DNA from: Flavobacteriaceae bacterium
Lineage (GTDB): Bacteria > Bacteroidota > Bacteroidia > Flavobacteriales > Flavobacteriaceae
Reading direction: 5' to 3'
DNA length: 64,000 nucleotides
Assembly: GCA_009926065.1 (NCBI GenBank)
Contig: RFPP01000003.1
Coordinates: 31,537-95,536 of the forward strand
Below the pieces are notes generated by a model, which was not told where the DNA came from, did not search any database, and saw nothing but the letters and a program-made list of their open reading frames with translations. The position numbers were made by a program, and so were the translations under genes. Below are positions 39,788 through 47,929 of this stretch, piece after piece. Within the stretch, counting starts at the first letter, position 1, and each line of letters opens with the position of its first letter.

Positions 39788-42470
39788 ATTATTAGTGTTA
39801 AATAAAAGCATACAATTATTGCTTACGATTATATATTTCGGAAGTATAACTCAAATAGCAGCTCAAGATAGAGTCCCTTTTGACCAAGGAAAAAAATACA
39901 TTCTAGCCGACGTTGAAGTTACAGGAAAAATTAGTTTCAATAAACAAACAGTGGTAACATTTGCTGGACTTGAAAAAGGACAAAATATTACAGTTCCAGG
40001 TGAAGAAATTAGTAATGCAATAAAAAAATTAGGTAAACTTGGTTTATTTAGTGAAATTGACTTTTTTGTTACGCAAATTAAAGCTGATAGTATATTTCTA
40101 GAATTAAATATCAATGAACTTCCAAAATTGTCAAAGGTTAAATTTAATGGTGTTAAAAAAAATAAAATTGAAGATTTAATTAAAGAAAATAGCTTAAACC
40201 CTGGAAAAGTTGTCAATGAAAACCTAATAACTACCACTAAAAATTACATTGAAAATAAATACAAAAAAGACGGATATTACAATGCCAAAGTAAATATAAA
40301 TGTGGTTAACGATACTACTGAAAATAATCGTGTGAAACTCGTTATAGGAATTGATAGAGGTGAAAAAATTAAAATTGAATCCATTACTTTCAATGGAAAC
40401 TCAAAGTTTTCAGACAAAAAACTTCGTAGTGCAATGTCTGATACAAAAGTAAAAAATCCAATTAGAATTTTTAAAGCTTCAAAATTTATTAAAGATAAAT
40501 ATAAATCCGATCTTACAAAAATTATAGATAAATACAAGGAGAAAGGATTTCGAGATGCCAGAATAGTTTCAGATAGTGTTTATCTTAATAAAGAAAATAA
40601 TAAACTCTCCATAAATATAAATGTTGAAGAAGGAAATAAATACTACTTTGGAAATATAAAGTTTTTAGGTAACACTGTATATTCTGATCAAGGATTGAGA
40701 AGTATTCTTGGGATAAAAAAAGGGGATGTATATAATGGAGTGCTTCTTGAAAAAAGAATTTCAGATAAATCAAAACCTGATGGTGAAGATATCACAAACT
40801 TATACCAAAATAATGGTTACCTATTTTCAAATATCAATGCAGTAGAAGTTAAAACAGCAAATGATACCATCGATTTTGAGGTTAGAGTTGTTGAAGGTCC
40901 TGTAGCCTACTTTAATAAAATAACCGTGGTAGGTAATGACAAAACTCATGATGAAGTAATTTATCGTGAACTCAGAACTAAACCTGGGGAAAAATATAGT
41001 AAAGACGACCTTGTTAGAACCATTCGAGAAATCGGTCAATTAGGGTTTTTTGATCCAGAAGCCATTGATCCAAAATTTAAAAATGTTGACTCTTCAGCTG
41101 GAACAGTTGATATAGAATATAATTTAGTTGAAAAAGGTTCTAGTCAAATTGAACTACAAGGTGGTTATGGCGGAGGGGGGTTTATTGGTACCTTAGGATT
41201 ATCATTTAATAATTTTTCTTTAAGAAATGTATTCAATAAAGATGCATATAGACCTTTGCCTATGGGAGATGGTCAAAAAGTATCATTAAGGTTACAAGGA
41301 AGTACTTTCTTTCAAACCTATAGCTTGTCTTTTTCTGAGCCTTGGTTAGGTGGCAAAAAACCAGTTCAATTTAATACCTCATTATCATATAGTAAGCAAT
41401 TTTTAAATGACTTTGCAACTGGAATGGTCGATAGAAATAAAAGCTTCAATATTTTAACAGCATCAATCGGATTAGCAAAAAGATTAACAGTGCCAGACGA
41501 CTCTTTCGTGCTTTCAAACTCAATAAGTTTTCAATATTATGATTTAAATAATTATAATACAGGATTATTTACATTTGGAAATGGTGCTTCAAGAAACTTC
41601 GCTTACACAATTGGTTTGAGTAGAAACAATAAAGGGGTAAATCCAATATTCCCAACTTATGGATCTGAATTTAGTGTGTCGGCAAAATTTACTCCTCCTT
41701 TTTCTTTATTTAATAAAATTGATTATGCTAATCTAGGGAATTTAGCTGAATATAAATTAACCAATTCAGGTGATGGCTATTTTGATGTAAATAATACATG
41801 GGTTGCACCTGGCGATTATATTGCTACACAAGTAATAAATGGAAATAGCTATCAAGTAAGAGTAAACAGTTTTGTTGATGCAGACACCGATCGAGGCAAA
41901 GTAGACCAGAAAAAATTTGAATGGTTAGAATATTACAAGATAAAATTTAAAGCCGATTGGTTTACAAAAATCTATGATAAATTAGTACTTCGATCTTTAG
42001 GTGAATTCGGTTTCTTAGGTTCATATAATCAAGATCGTGGTATGATTCCATTTGAAAGATTTTTTGTTGGAGGTGATGGATTGGCAAACTTTGCATTAGA
42101 TGGTCGAGAAATTATTGGTTTAAGAGGATACCCAAACCAATCATTAACTCCATCCGATAGCCGTGGTGCGCAAAATGGAGCAACGGTTTATAACAAATTT
42201 TCATTGGAATTAAGATATCCGTTAACCTTAAAATCATCAGCCTCAATTTATGCATTAACATTTGCTGAGGGTGGAGCCGCTTATGATTCCTTTAGAAATT
42301 ATAATCCATTTATACTTCAGCGATCTGCCGGATTTGGATTAAGAGTATTTATGCCAGCATTTGGTTTATTGGGAATTGATTTTGGATATGGTTTTGATGC
42401 ACTTCCAATACAAGGTTTAACTCAACCTAATGGCTGGGAAACTCACTTTATTATTGGTCAACAATTTTAA
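39771..42470 (+). CDS. bamA: Outer membrane assembly factor BamA (GTG start at 39771 proposed; ORF track begins at 39711)
   Basis: Repeated POTRA domains and Omp85 barrel; downstream of uppS and upstream of two OmpH/Skp genes. Confidence 0.95.
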   Translation: MNKLNKLLVLNKSIQLLLTIIYFGSITQIAAQDRVPFDQGKKYILADVEVTGKISFNKQTVVTFAGLEKGQNITVPGEEISNAIKKLGKLGLFSEIDFFVTQIKADSIFLELNINELPKLSKVKFNGVKKNKIEDLIKENSLNPGKVVNENLITTTKNYIENKYKKDGYYNAKVNINVVNDTTENNRVKLVIGIDRGEKIKIESITFNGNSKFSDKKLRSAMSDTKVKNPIRIFKASKFIKDKYKSDLTKIIDKYKEKGFRDARIVSDSVYLNKENNKLSININVEEGNKYYFGNIKFLGNTVYSDQGLRSILGIKKGDVYNGVLLEKRISDKSKPDGEDITNLYQNNGYLFSNINAVEVKTANDTIDFEVRVVEGPVAYFNKITVVGNDKTHDEVIYRELRTKPGEKYSKDDLVRTIREIGQLGFFDPEAIDPKFKNVDSSAGTVDIEYNLVEKGSSQIELQGGYGGGGFIGTLGLSFNNFSLRNVFNKDAYRPLPMGDGQKVSLRLQGSTFFQTYSLSFSEPWLGGKKPVQFNTSLSYSKQFLNDFATGMVDRNKSFNILTASIGLAKRLTVPDDSFVLSNSISFQYYDLNNYNTGLFTFGNGASRNFAYTIGLSRNNKGVNPIFPTYGSEFSVSAKFTPPFSLFNKIDYANLGNLAEYKLTNSGDGYFDVNNTWVAPGDYIATQVINGNSYQVRVNSFVDADTDRGKVDQKKFEWLEYYKIKFKADWFTKIYDKLVLRSLGEFGFLGSYNQDRGMIPFERFFVGGDGLANFALDGREIIGLRGYPNQSLTPSDSRGAQNGATVYNKFSLELRYPLTLKSSASIYALTFAEGGAAYDSFRNYNPFILQRSAGFGLRVFMPAFGLLGIDFGYGFDALPIQGLTQPNGWETHFIIGQQF

Positions 42471-42502
42471 TGAAAGTATTAATTTTCTAATAAAATTAAG
42501 TT

Positions 42503-43645
42503 ATGAAAAAACATTTTTTACTATTTTTGACAATTCTATTTTCAAGTTTTTCTTTTGGGCAAACCAAAAGTGTAAAAATTGGATATATAGATATGGAATA
42601 CATTTTACAGAATGTTCCTAGCTATACTGAAGCCAAAAACCAATTAGAGTTAAAAGCACAACAATGGAAACAAGAAATTGAAGTTAGAAATAATGAAATA
42701 ACAAGACTTAAAGATGCCCTAAAAACTGAACAAGTTTTGTTAACTAAAGAACTAATTGCAGAAAAACAAGAAGAAATAACTTTTCAAGAAAAAGAATTGT
42801 TAGATTATAATCAAAAAAGATTTGGCCCAAACGGAGATTTATTAAATCAAAAATCAAATTTAGTAAAACCTATTCAAGATCAAATTTTTACAATAGTTCA
42901 AGATATTGCTGATTCAAAAAAATATGATTTTATTTTTGATAAAGCTTCCGATTTAACAATGTTATTTGCCGCTAAAAGATATGATATTAGTGATCAAGTA
43001 TTAAGAACTTTAAAAAGAGCCGAACAAAAAGAACAATTAACAAAAAAGCAACTTAAGCTTCAAGAAGAAAAAGACGCAAGAGAGGATTTCAATAAAGAAA
43101 ATCCTGAAATGCTAGAAAGACAAAAAATACTTGAAGATAAAAAATTAGCGAGAGAAAAAGCAATTGCAGATAAAAAAGCAGAGGCTGCTGAAAAGAAAAA
43201 ATTGGCTGAAGAAGCTAAAAAGAAGGAGCTAGAAGAAAAAGCAGCAAAAACAAAAATAGCTAATGAAGCTGCCGCACAAGCAAGAGCTAAAGCAATTGAG
43301 GATAGAAAGAAAGAACAAGAAGAAAAAGCTGCAACGCTTAAAGCACAAAATGAAGCTGCAGCTGCAGCTAAAAAGAAAGAACTTGAAGAGAAAGCTGCAA
43401 AAATTAAATTAGCAAATGAAGCTGCCGCTCAAGCAAGAGCTAAAGCAATTGAAGATAAGAAGAAAGAACAAGAAGAAAAAGCAGCTGCACTCAAGGCTCA
43501 AAATGAAGCGGCCATTCAAGCTAGAGCTAAGGCAATTGAAGACAGAAAAAAAGAACAAGAAGAAAGAAATAAGAAACTTCTAGAAGAGAAAGAAGCTGCT
43601 AAAAAAGCAAGAGAAGAAAAATTAAAAATAAAACCAATAAATTAA
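42503..43645 (+). CDS. OmpH/Skp family protein with long K/E/A-rich C-terminal repeats
   Basis: VKIGYIDMEYILQNVPSYTEAKNQLELKAQQWKQEIEVRNNEI; repeated (A)KAIEDRKKEQEEKAA units. Confidence 0.92.
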   Translation: MKKHFLLFLTILFSSFSFGQTKSVKIGYIDMEYILQNVPSYTEAKNQLELKAQQWKQEIEVRNNEITRLKDALKTEQVLLTKELIAEKQEEITFQEKELLDYNQKRFGPNGDLLNQKSNLVKPIQDQIFTIVQDIADSKKYDFIFDKASDLTMLFAAKRYDISDQVLRTLKRAEQKEQLTKKQLKLQEEKDAREDFNKENPEMLERQKILEDKKLAREKAIADKKAEAAEKKKLAEEAKKKELEEKAAKTKIANEAAAQARAKAIEDRKKEQEEKAATLKAQNEAAAAAKKKELEEKAAKIKLANEAAAQARAKAIEDKKKEQEEKAAALKAQNEAAIQARAKAIEDRKKEQEERNKKLLEEKEAAKKAREEKLKIKPIN

Positions 43646-43660
43646 TAATTAATACTTAAA

Positions 43661-44161
43661 ATGATGAAACAATTAAAATGCTTACTAATAGCTACAATCT
43701 TTTTCCTTGGTGCTAACCAAATTTTTGCACAATCGAAAACTGCACACGTAGAAGTAAATGAAATTATGTCTAAAATGCCAGCGATTTTAGAAGCTCAAAA
43801 ACAGCTAGAAAAATTAGGTGTTGAATACCAAGCAGTATACAAAACAATGGGGGAAGAATACCAAGCAAAAATAAAAAAATATGAAGCAGAAGTCACAACT
43901 GTTTCAGAAAAAATGAACATCGAGCGTCAGAAAGAAGTTCAAGATATGGAAAAAAGAATCCAAGAATACGGTCAAACTGCTCAAAAAGAACTTCAATCTA
44001 AAGAAGCTGAATTAATGAAACCTATTCAAGAAAAAATTAAAGCTGCAATTCAAAAAGTAGGAAAAGCAAAAGGTTTTCAATACATTTTAAACTCTGAGAG
44101 TTTATTATTGGCTGACGGTCCAAACTTAACTGCTGATGTTAAGAAAGAACTGGGTTTTTAA
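43661..44161 (+). CDS. OmpH/Skp family chaperone
   Basis: AHVEVNEIMSKMPAILEAQKQLEKLGVEYQAVYKTMGEEYQAKIKKYE. Confidence 0.94.
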   Translation: MMKQLKCLLIATIFFLGANQIFAQSKTAHVEVNEIMSKMPAILEAQKQLEKLGVEYQAVYKTMGEEYQAKIKKYEAEVTTVSEKMNIERQKEVQDMEKRIQEYGQTAQKELQSKEAELMKPIQEKIKAAIQKVGKAKGFQYILNSESLLLADGPNLTADVKKELGF

Positions 44162-44185
44162 TATTACAGTCAAAATAAAAATTTT

Positions 44186-44212
44186 AAAACTGCTCCTAAT
44201 ATGAGCAGTTTT
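44186..44212 (+). terminator. Intrinsic terminator after the bamA-ompH-ompH cluster
   Basis: AAAACTGCTC-ctaatat-GAGCAGTTTT plus T tract. Confidence 0.88.
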
Positions 44213-44216
44213 TTTT

Positions 44217-44224
44217 TACATTTG
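44217..44224 (+). promoter_or_regulatory. Candidate -7 box TACATTTG directly before murI
   Basis: Matches TAnnTTTG; ATG at 44230, five nt after the box. Confidence 0.5.
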
Positions 44225-44229
44225 TTTCT

Positions 44230-45006
44230 ATGATTAATAATAATCCCATAGGTTTATTCGACTCAGGAATTGGAGGTACTTCCATATGGAAAGCCATACA
44301 TCAATTAATGCCAAACGAAAATACCATTTACCTAGCCGATAGCAAAAATGCACCCTATGGAGTGAAATCCAAAGAAGAGATTATTGCACTTAGTAAAAAA
44401 AATACCGAAATATTATTAGAAAATAATTGCAAAATAATAGTTGTAGCTTGTAATACAGCAACTACTAATGCAATAAAAGAACTGAGGGCAACCTACGATG
44501 TTCCCTTTATAGGAATTGAACCAGCTATTAAGCCGGCTGCAACCCATTCTAAAACTCAAACTATTGGCATTTTAGCCACAAAAGGAACCTTAAGCAGCGA
44601 ACTATTTAATAAAGCCGTTTCGCTTTACCAGGATATTAATATTGTAGAGCAAATAGGTTTTGGATTAGTAGAATTAATCGAAAATGGGGAAATAAATTCT
44701 CCTAAAATGAATGAATTATTAATATCCTATTTAAATCCTATGATCGAAAAAAACATTGATTATCTAGTATTAGGGTGCAGCCACTACCCCTATTTAATTC
44801 CAAAAATTAAAGAAATTTTACCAAAGTCAATTCAAATAATAGATTCAGGGCAAGCAGTAGCAAGACAAACTCTAGCCGTTCTTCAAAACCAAACCGGAAT
44901 AAGTAATTTAGATAAAGGAGAATGTGAATTTTATTCAAATATCGACCCGAAAGTACTTGTCGATATTCTGGAAAATAAATATTCTGTTTCAAAAAGAGAC
45001 TTTTAA
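44230..45006 (+). CDS. murI: Glutamate racemase
   Basis: IGLFDSGIGGTSIWKAI; IVVACNTATTNAI; LVLGCSHYPYLIP. Confidence 0.97.
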   Translation: MINNNPIGLFDSGIGGTSIWKAIHQLMPNENTIYLADSKNAPYGVKSKEEIIALSKKNTEILLENNCKIIVVACNTATTNAIKELRATYDVPFIGIEPAIKPAATHSKTQTIGILATKGTLSSELFNKAVSLYQDINIVEQIGFGLVELIENGEINSPKMNELLISYLNPMIEKNIDYLVLGCSHYPYLIPKIKEILPKSIQIIDSGQAVARQTLAVLQNQTGISNLDKGECEFYSNIDPKVLVDILENKYSVSKRDF

Positions 45007-45521
45007 AGGTCTTCTTTAAACCAACTAGAATACATAATATAATTATTGGATATTCTTTCAATTTCTCCGGCAAAATCCGATTGATCAATATCTTTAACCT
45101 TCTTAGCAGGAACCCCTGCCCAGATAGTTCCCGAGGGAACTACCGTGTTTTGAGTAATTACAGCACCTGCCGCAACAATTGAATTACTTTCAATAATACA
45201 ATTATCCATCACAATGGCACCCATCCCAATTAGCACATTATCTTGTATTGTGCAACCATGAACAATGGCATTATGACCTATTGATACATTGTTTCCAATA
45301 ATTGTTGGGTGCTTCTGATAAGTACAATGAACAACTGCACCATCTTGAATATTAACTTTATTTCCAATTTTAATGGAATTGACATCACCACGAATAATAG
45401 CATTAAACCAAACACTGCAAAATTTTCCAAAAGTAACATCGCCAACAATTGTAGCATTTTCAGCAACATAACAGTCTTCAGGGATAATAGGTGATTTTCC
45501 GTTAACAGCTTTTATCAACAT
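45003..45521 (-). CDS. Gamma carbonic anhydrase family protein (hexapeptide repeat)
   Basis: FGKFCSVWFNAIIRGDVNSIKIGNKVNIQDGAVVHCTYQKHPTIIGNNVSIGHNAIVHGC. Confidence 0.95.
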   Translation of the reverse strand: MLIKAVNGKSPIIPEDCYVAENATIVGDVTFGKFCSVWFNAIIRGDVNSIKIGNKVNIQDGAVVHCTYQKHPTIIGNNVSIGHNAIVHGCTIQDNVLIGMGAIVMDNCIIESNSIVAAGAVITQNTVVPSGTIWAGVPAKKVKDIDQSDFAGEIERISNNYIMYSSWFKEDL

Positions 45522-45534
45522 AGCTTAAAAAAAT

Positions 45535-45554
45535 AGTCCCGAGGAATCGGGACT
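45535..45554 (-). terminator. Intrinsic terminator downstream of the PorP/SprF-like gene
   Basis: AGTCCCGA-ggaa-TCGGGACT with T run on the minus strand. Confidence 0.82.
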
Positions 45555-45572
45555 GTATATTAAAAAATTATT

Positions 45573-46571
45573 TTAATTATTTGCAGGACAATTACAGTGG
45601 TATCTTTCTGGCTCACAGAATAAATTTAAACCAATTGTAATTTGATGATATCCTGGATTCTCAAATCTAATGTCACCAAAAACTTGAGAATAGGTATAAG
45701 CAAACATAAAATTCTTATAGTTAACACCTAAAATTGGTGAAAAGAATTGTAATTTTTGTTCGGCCAACCCATTTCCACGAACATATTGAGCACCATCAAA
45801 ACTTCTTCTGTAAGAGAGTGCTCCCCATATTTTTCCACCCTCGAAATTTTTATACGCTTTTAGGTTAAAATCAATTGAACTTTCTTTAGTTTTTTCAACT
45901 CTTTGATACATAATTGAAGGTTCCCAAAGTACCACATCAGCATCCCCAAAGGTATATCCAGCACTTAAAATTACTTTTCTAAGGTTATCACTTTCGAATT
46001 CAGTATAAATATTTCTTCTTGTTTCTACTGCATTTTTAATTGTTAAATGTGAGAAAAATTCTAAATAATTATAGGATGCCCCAATATCAAAATTCATATA
46101 TGACTCTTTTTGAACTATTGTACCATCAACTATAGGATCGTAATTCCCAGAATTTCTAAATTGAGTTTCATCCAATTGACTCTGAATAAGAACACCACTA
46201 ATACCAAAAGACAATTGATTTAAATCAGAATCATCTCTTGAAAACATTAAGTGATGTGCATATGTAAATTTTAATCCTTTTTGAGAGTGGTATCCATTTA
46301 CATCATTAAAAATGATCATCCCAACTCCTGATTTCTCATTTAAGCGTCCATTAATACTTAAAGTTTGTAATTGAGGTGCGTCTTGTTGTTCAAACCATTG
46401 TTTACGAGCAGTTAATCTAATTTTAGTACAACTTGAAGCTCCAGCCATCGAAGGGTGAATCAAATAATAATTATCGGATAAATAATCTGAATATACCGCA
46501 ACTCCTTCTTGAGAAAAAGTCAGTTGAGTAATAAAAATCAAACTTAAAATGTATAATTTTTTAATATTCAT
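45573..46571 (-). CDS. PorP/SprF family type IX secretion system membrane protein
   Basis: SQEGVAVYSDYLSDNYYLIHPSMAGASSCTKIRLTARKQWFEQQDAPQLQTLSINGRL. Confidence 0.92.
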   Translation of the reverse strand: MNIKKLYILSLIFITQLTFSQEGVAVYSDYLSDNYYLIHPSMAGASSCTKIRLTARKQWFEQQDAPQLQTLSINGRLNEKSGVGMIIFNDVNGYHSQKGLKFTYAHHLMFSRDDSDLNQLSFGISGVLIQSQLDETQFRNSGNYDPIVDGTIVQKESYMNFDIGASYNYLEFFSHLTIKNAVETRRNIYTEFESDNLRKVILSAGYTFGDADVVLWEPSIMYQRVEKTKESSIDFNLKAYKNFEGGKIWGALSYRRSFDGAQYVRGNGLAEQKLQFFSPILGVNYKNFMFAYTYSQVFGDIRFENPGYHQITIGLNLFCEPERYHCNCPANN

Positions 46572-46920
46572 TTTTTTTAATTCTTTTATGAATTGGAATA
46601 TATGATTCTAAAAACAAAATAAATTCTTCAATATTTATAATTCATAAAGAAGTATTAAAATCGAAAAATGAACCTTAAATAAATTAATAACTAAGGTGCT
46701 TTTTTTTGTATCGTCCAAATATATAAATTTTTAGGTTACATATCAAATACAACCTAATATATTTGTGGAATTTAAATTATTATAACGATTAAGTAACTGA
46801 ATTATTGTTTGAAATAATATCTAAAACCATCATAATCATTTACTAAATTTCATTTTATATTTGACTAAATTATATACCTTTACATCATTAATTTAAAGGA
46901 AATAAATAGTATAAATTAAG

Positions 46921-47817
46921 ATGAAAATAACAATAAAAAGCACTCAAAATCCAACAATATTAAAATTTGAATTTCCCGATTTTATTACTCAAAACGAGAA
47001 CTTTGAGTTTAAAAATATCGATGAAGCAAAAGCTTCTCCTTTAGCGCAACAATTGTTTTATTTGCCATTTGTGAAAACAGTTTACATTTCAGGAAATTTC
47101 ATTGCTATTGAAAGATATTCTATAGTAGAATGGGAAGATGTTCAAGATGCAGTTGCCGAACAAATCGAAGAATTTGTAAATAATGGAGGTGTAATTATTA
47201 AAGCTGAAGAAAACAAACCTAAAAAACAACCCATAACCGTTTATGGTGAAACAACTCCAAATCCTGCAACTCTTAAATTCGTTGTAAGTAGAATGTTGAC
47301 AAAAACAGGTGTGGAATTTAAAAATATTGACGAAACTAAACCGTCTCCTTTAGCAAAGGAACTTTTCAATTTCCCTTACGTCAAAGAAGTATTTATCGAT
47401 GAGAATTATATTTCGGTAACCAAATATGAAGTTAATGATTGGAACCAAATTACGCTAGAATTACGTTCTTTTATTAAACTTTTCATTGAAAATGGCGGTA
47501 CTGTTTTAGATGAATCTTTAATCGAAAATACCGAAAAATTAGAGAAGCAACAAATTAGCAATTTTGATAATTTAGACACGACATCCCAACAAATTATTAA
47601 TATTTTAGAGGAATATGTGAAGCCTGCTGTAGCCGCAGATGGTGGAAATATCCTTTTTGATTCCTATGATGAAACCGAAAAAAGAGTAAAAGTGGTTCTT
47701 CAAGGCGCTTGCAACGGCTGCCCATCGTCAACATTTACTCTAAAAAGCGGAATTGAAAACATGTTGAAAGACATGCTAAATGATGAAAATATTAAAGTGG
47801 AAGCTATCAACGGATAA
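46921..47817 (+). CDS. NifU family protein with two N-terminal Nfu_N domains
   Basis: Two Nfu_N-like repeats (TQNPTILKFEF... and TPNPATLKFVV...) then NifU C-terminal domain with CNGCPSS. Confidence 0.95.
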   Translation: MKITIKSTQNPTILKFEFPDFITQNENFEFKNIDEAKASPLAQQLFYLPFVKTVYISGNFIAIERYSIVEWEDVQDAVAEQIEEFVNNGGVIIKAEENKPKKQPITVYGETTPNPATLKFVVSRMLTKTGVEFKNIDETKPSPLAKELFNFPYVKEVFIDENYISVTKYEVNDWNQITLELRSFIKLFIENGGTVLDESLIENTEKLEKQQISNFDNLDTTSQQIINILEEYVKPAVAADGGNILFDSYDETEKRVKVVLQGACNGCPSSTFTLKSGIENMLKDMLNDENIKVEAING

Positions 47818-47848
47818 TTCTTAAATTAAAAAACATTATTTTTTTTTA

Positions 47849-47917
47849 GGAGCTATTTCCAGCTGTACGCTACAATCCACGCCCAAAAGCGTGGGATTTC
47901 CACTGCCATCTGGGCTA
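47849..47917 (-). repeat. Dispersed structured intergenic element, copy D
   Basis: Minus strand: TAGCCCAGATGGCAGTGGAAATC-CCACGC-TTTTGG-GCGTGG-ATTGTAGCGTACAGCTGGAAATAGCTCC. Confidence 0.88.
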
Positions 47918-47929
47918 AAAAAAGTTACC

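Noticed and set aside
39863-40237. 124-aa antisense ORF within bamA
   Set aside because: Shadow frame of the POTRA coding region; no start signals or domain support
43218-43620. Tandem repeat region as non-coding satellite or CRISPR-like array
   Set aside because: Repeats are in-frame codons of an OmpH coiled-coil tail; no spacer/repeat structure
47891-47929. N-terminal extension of the DUF255 protein from GTG 47891
   Set aside because: It lies in the arm of dispersed element D; conserved homology begins at ATG 47930
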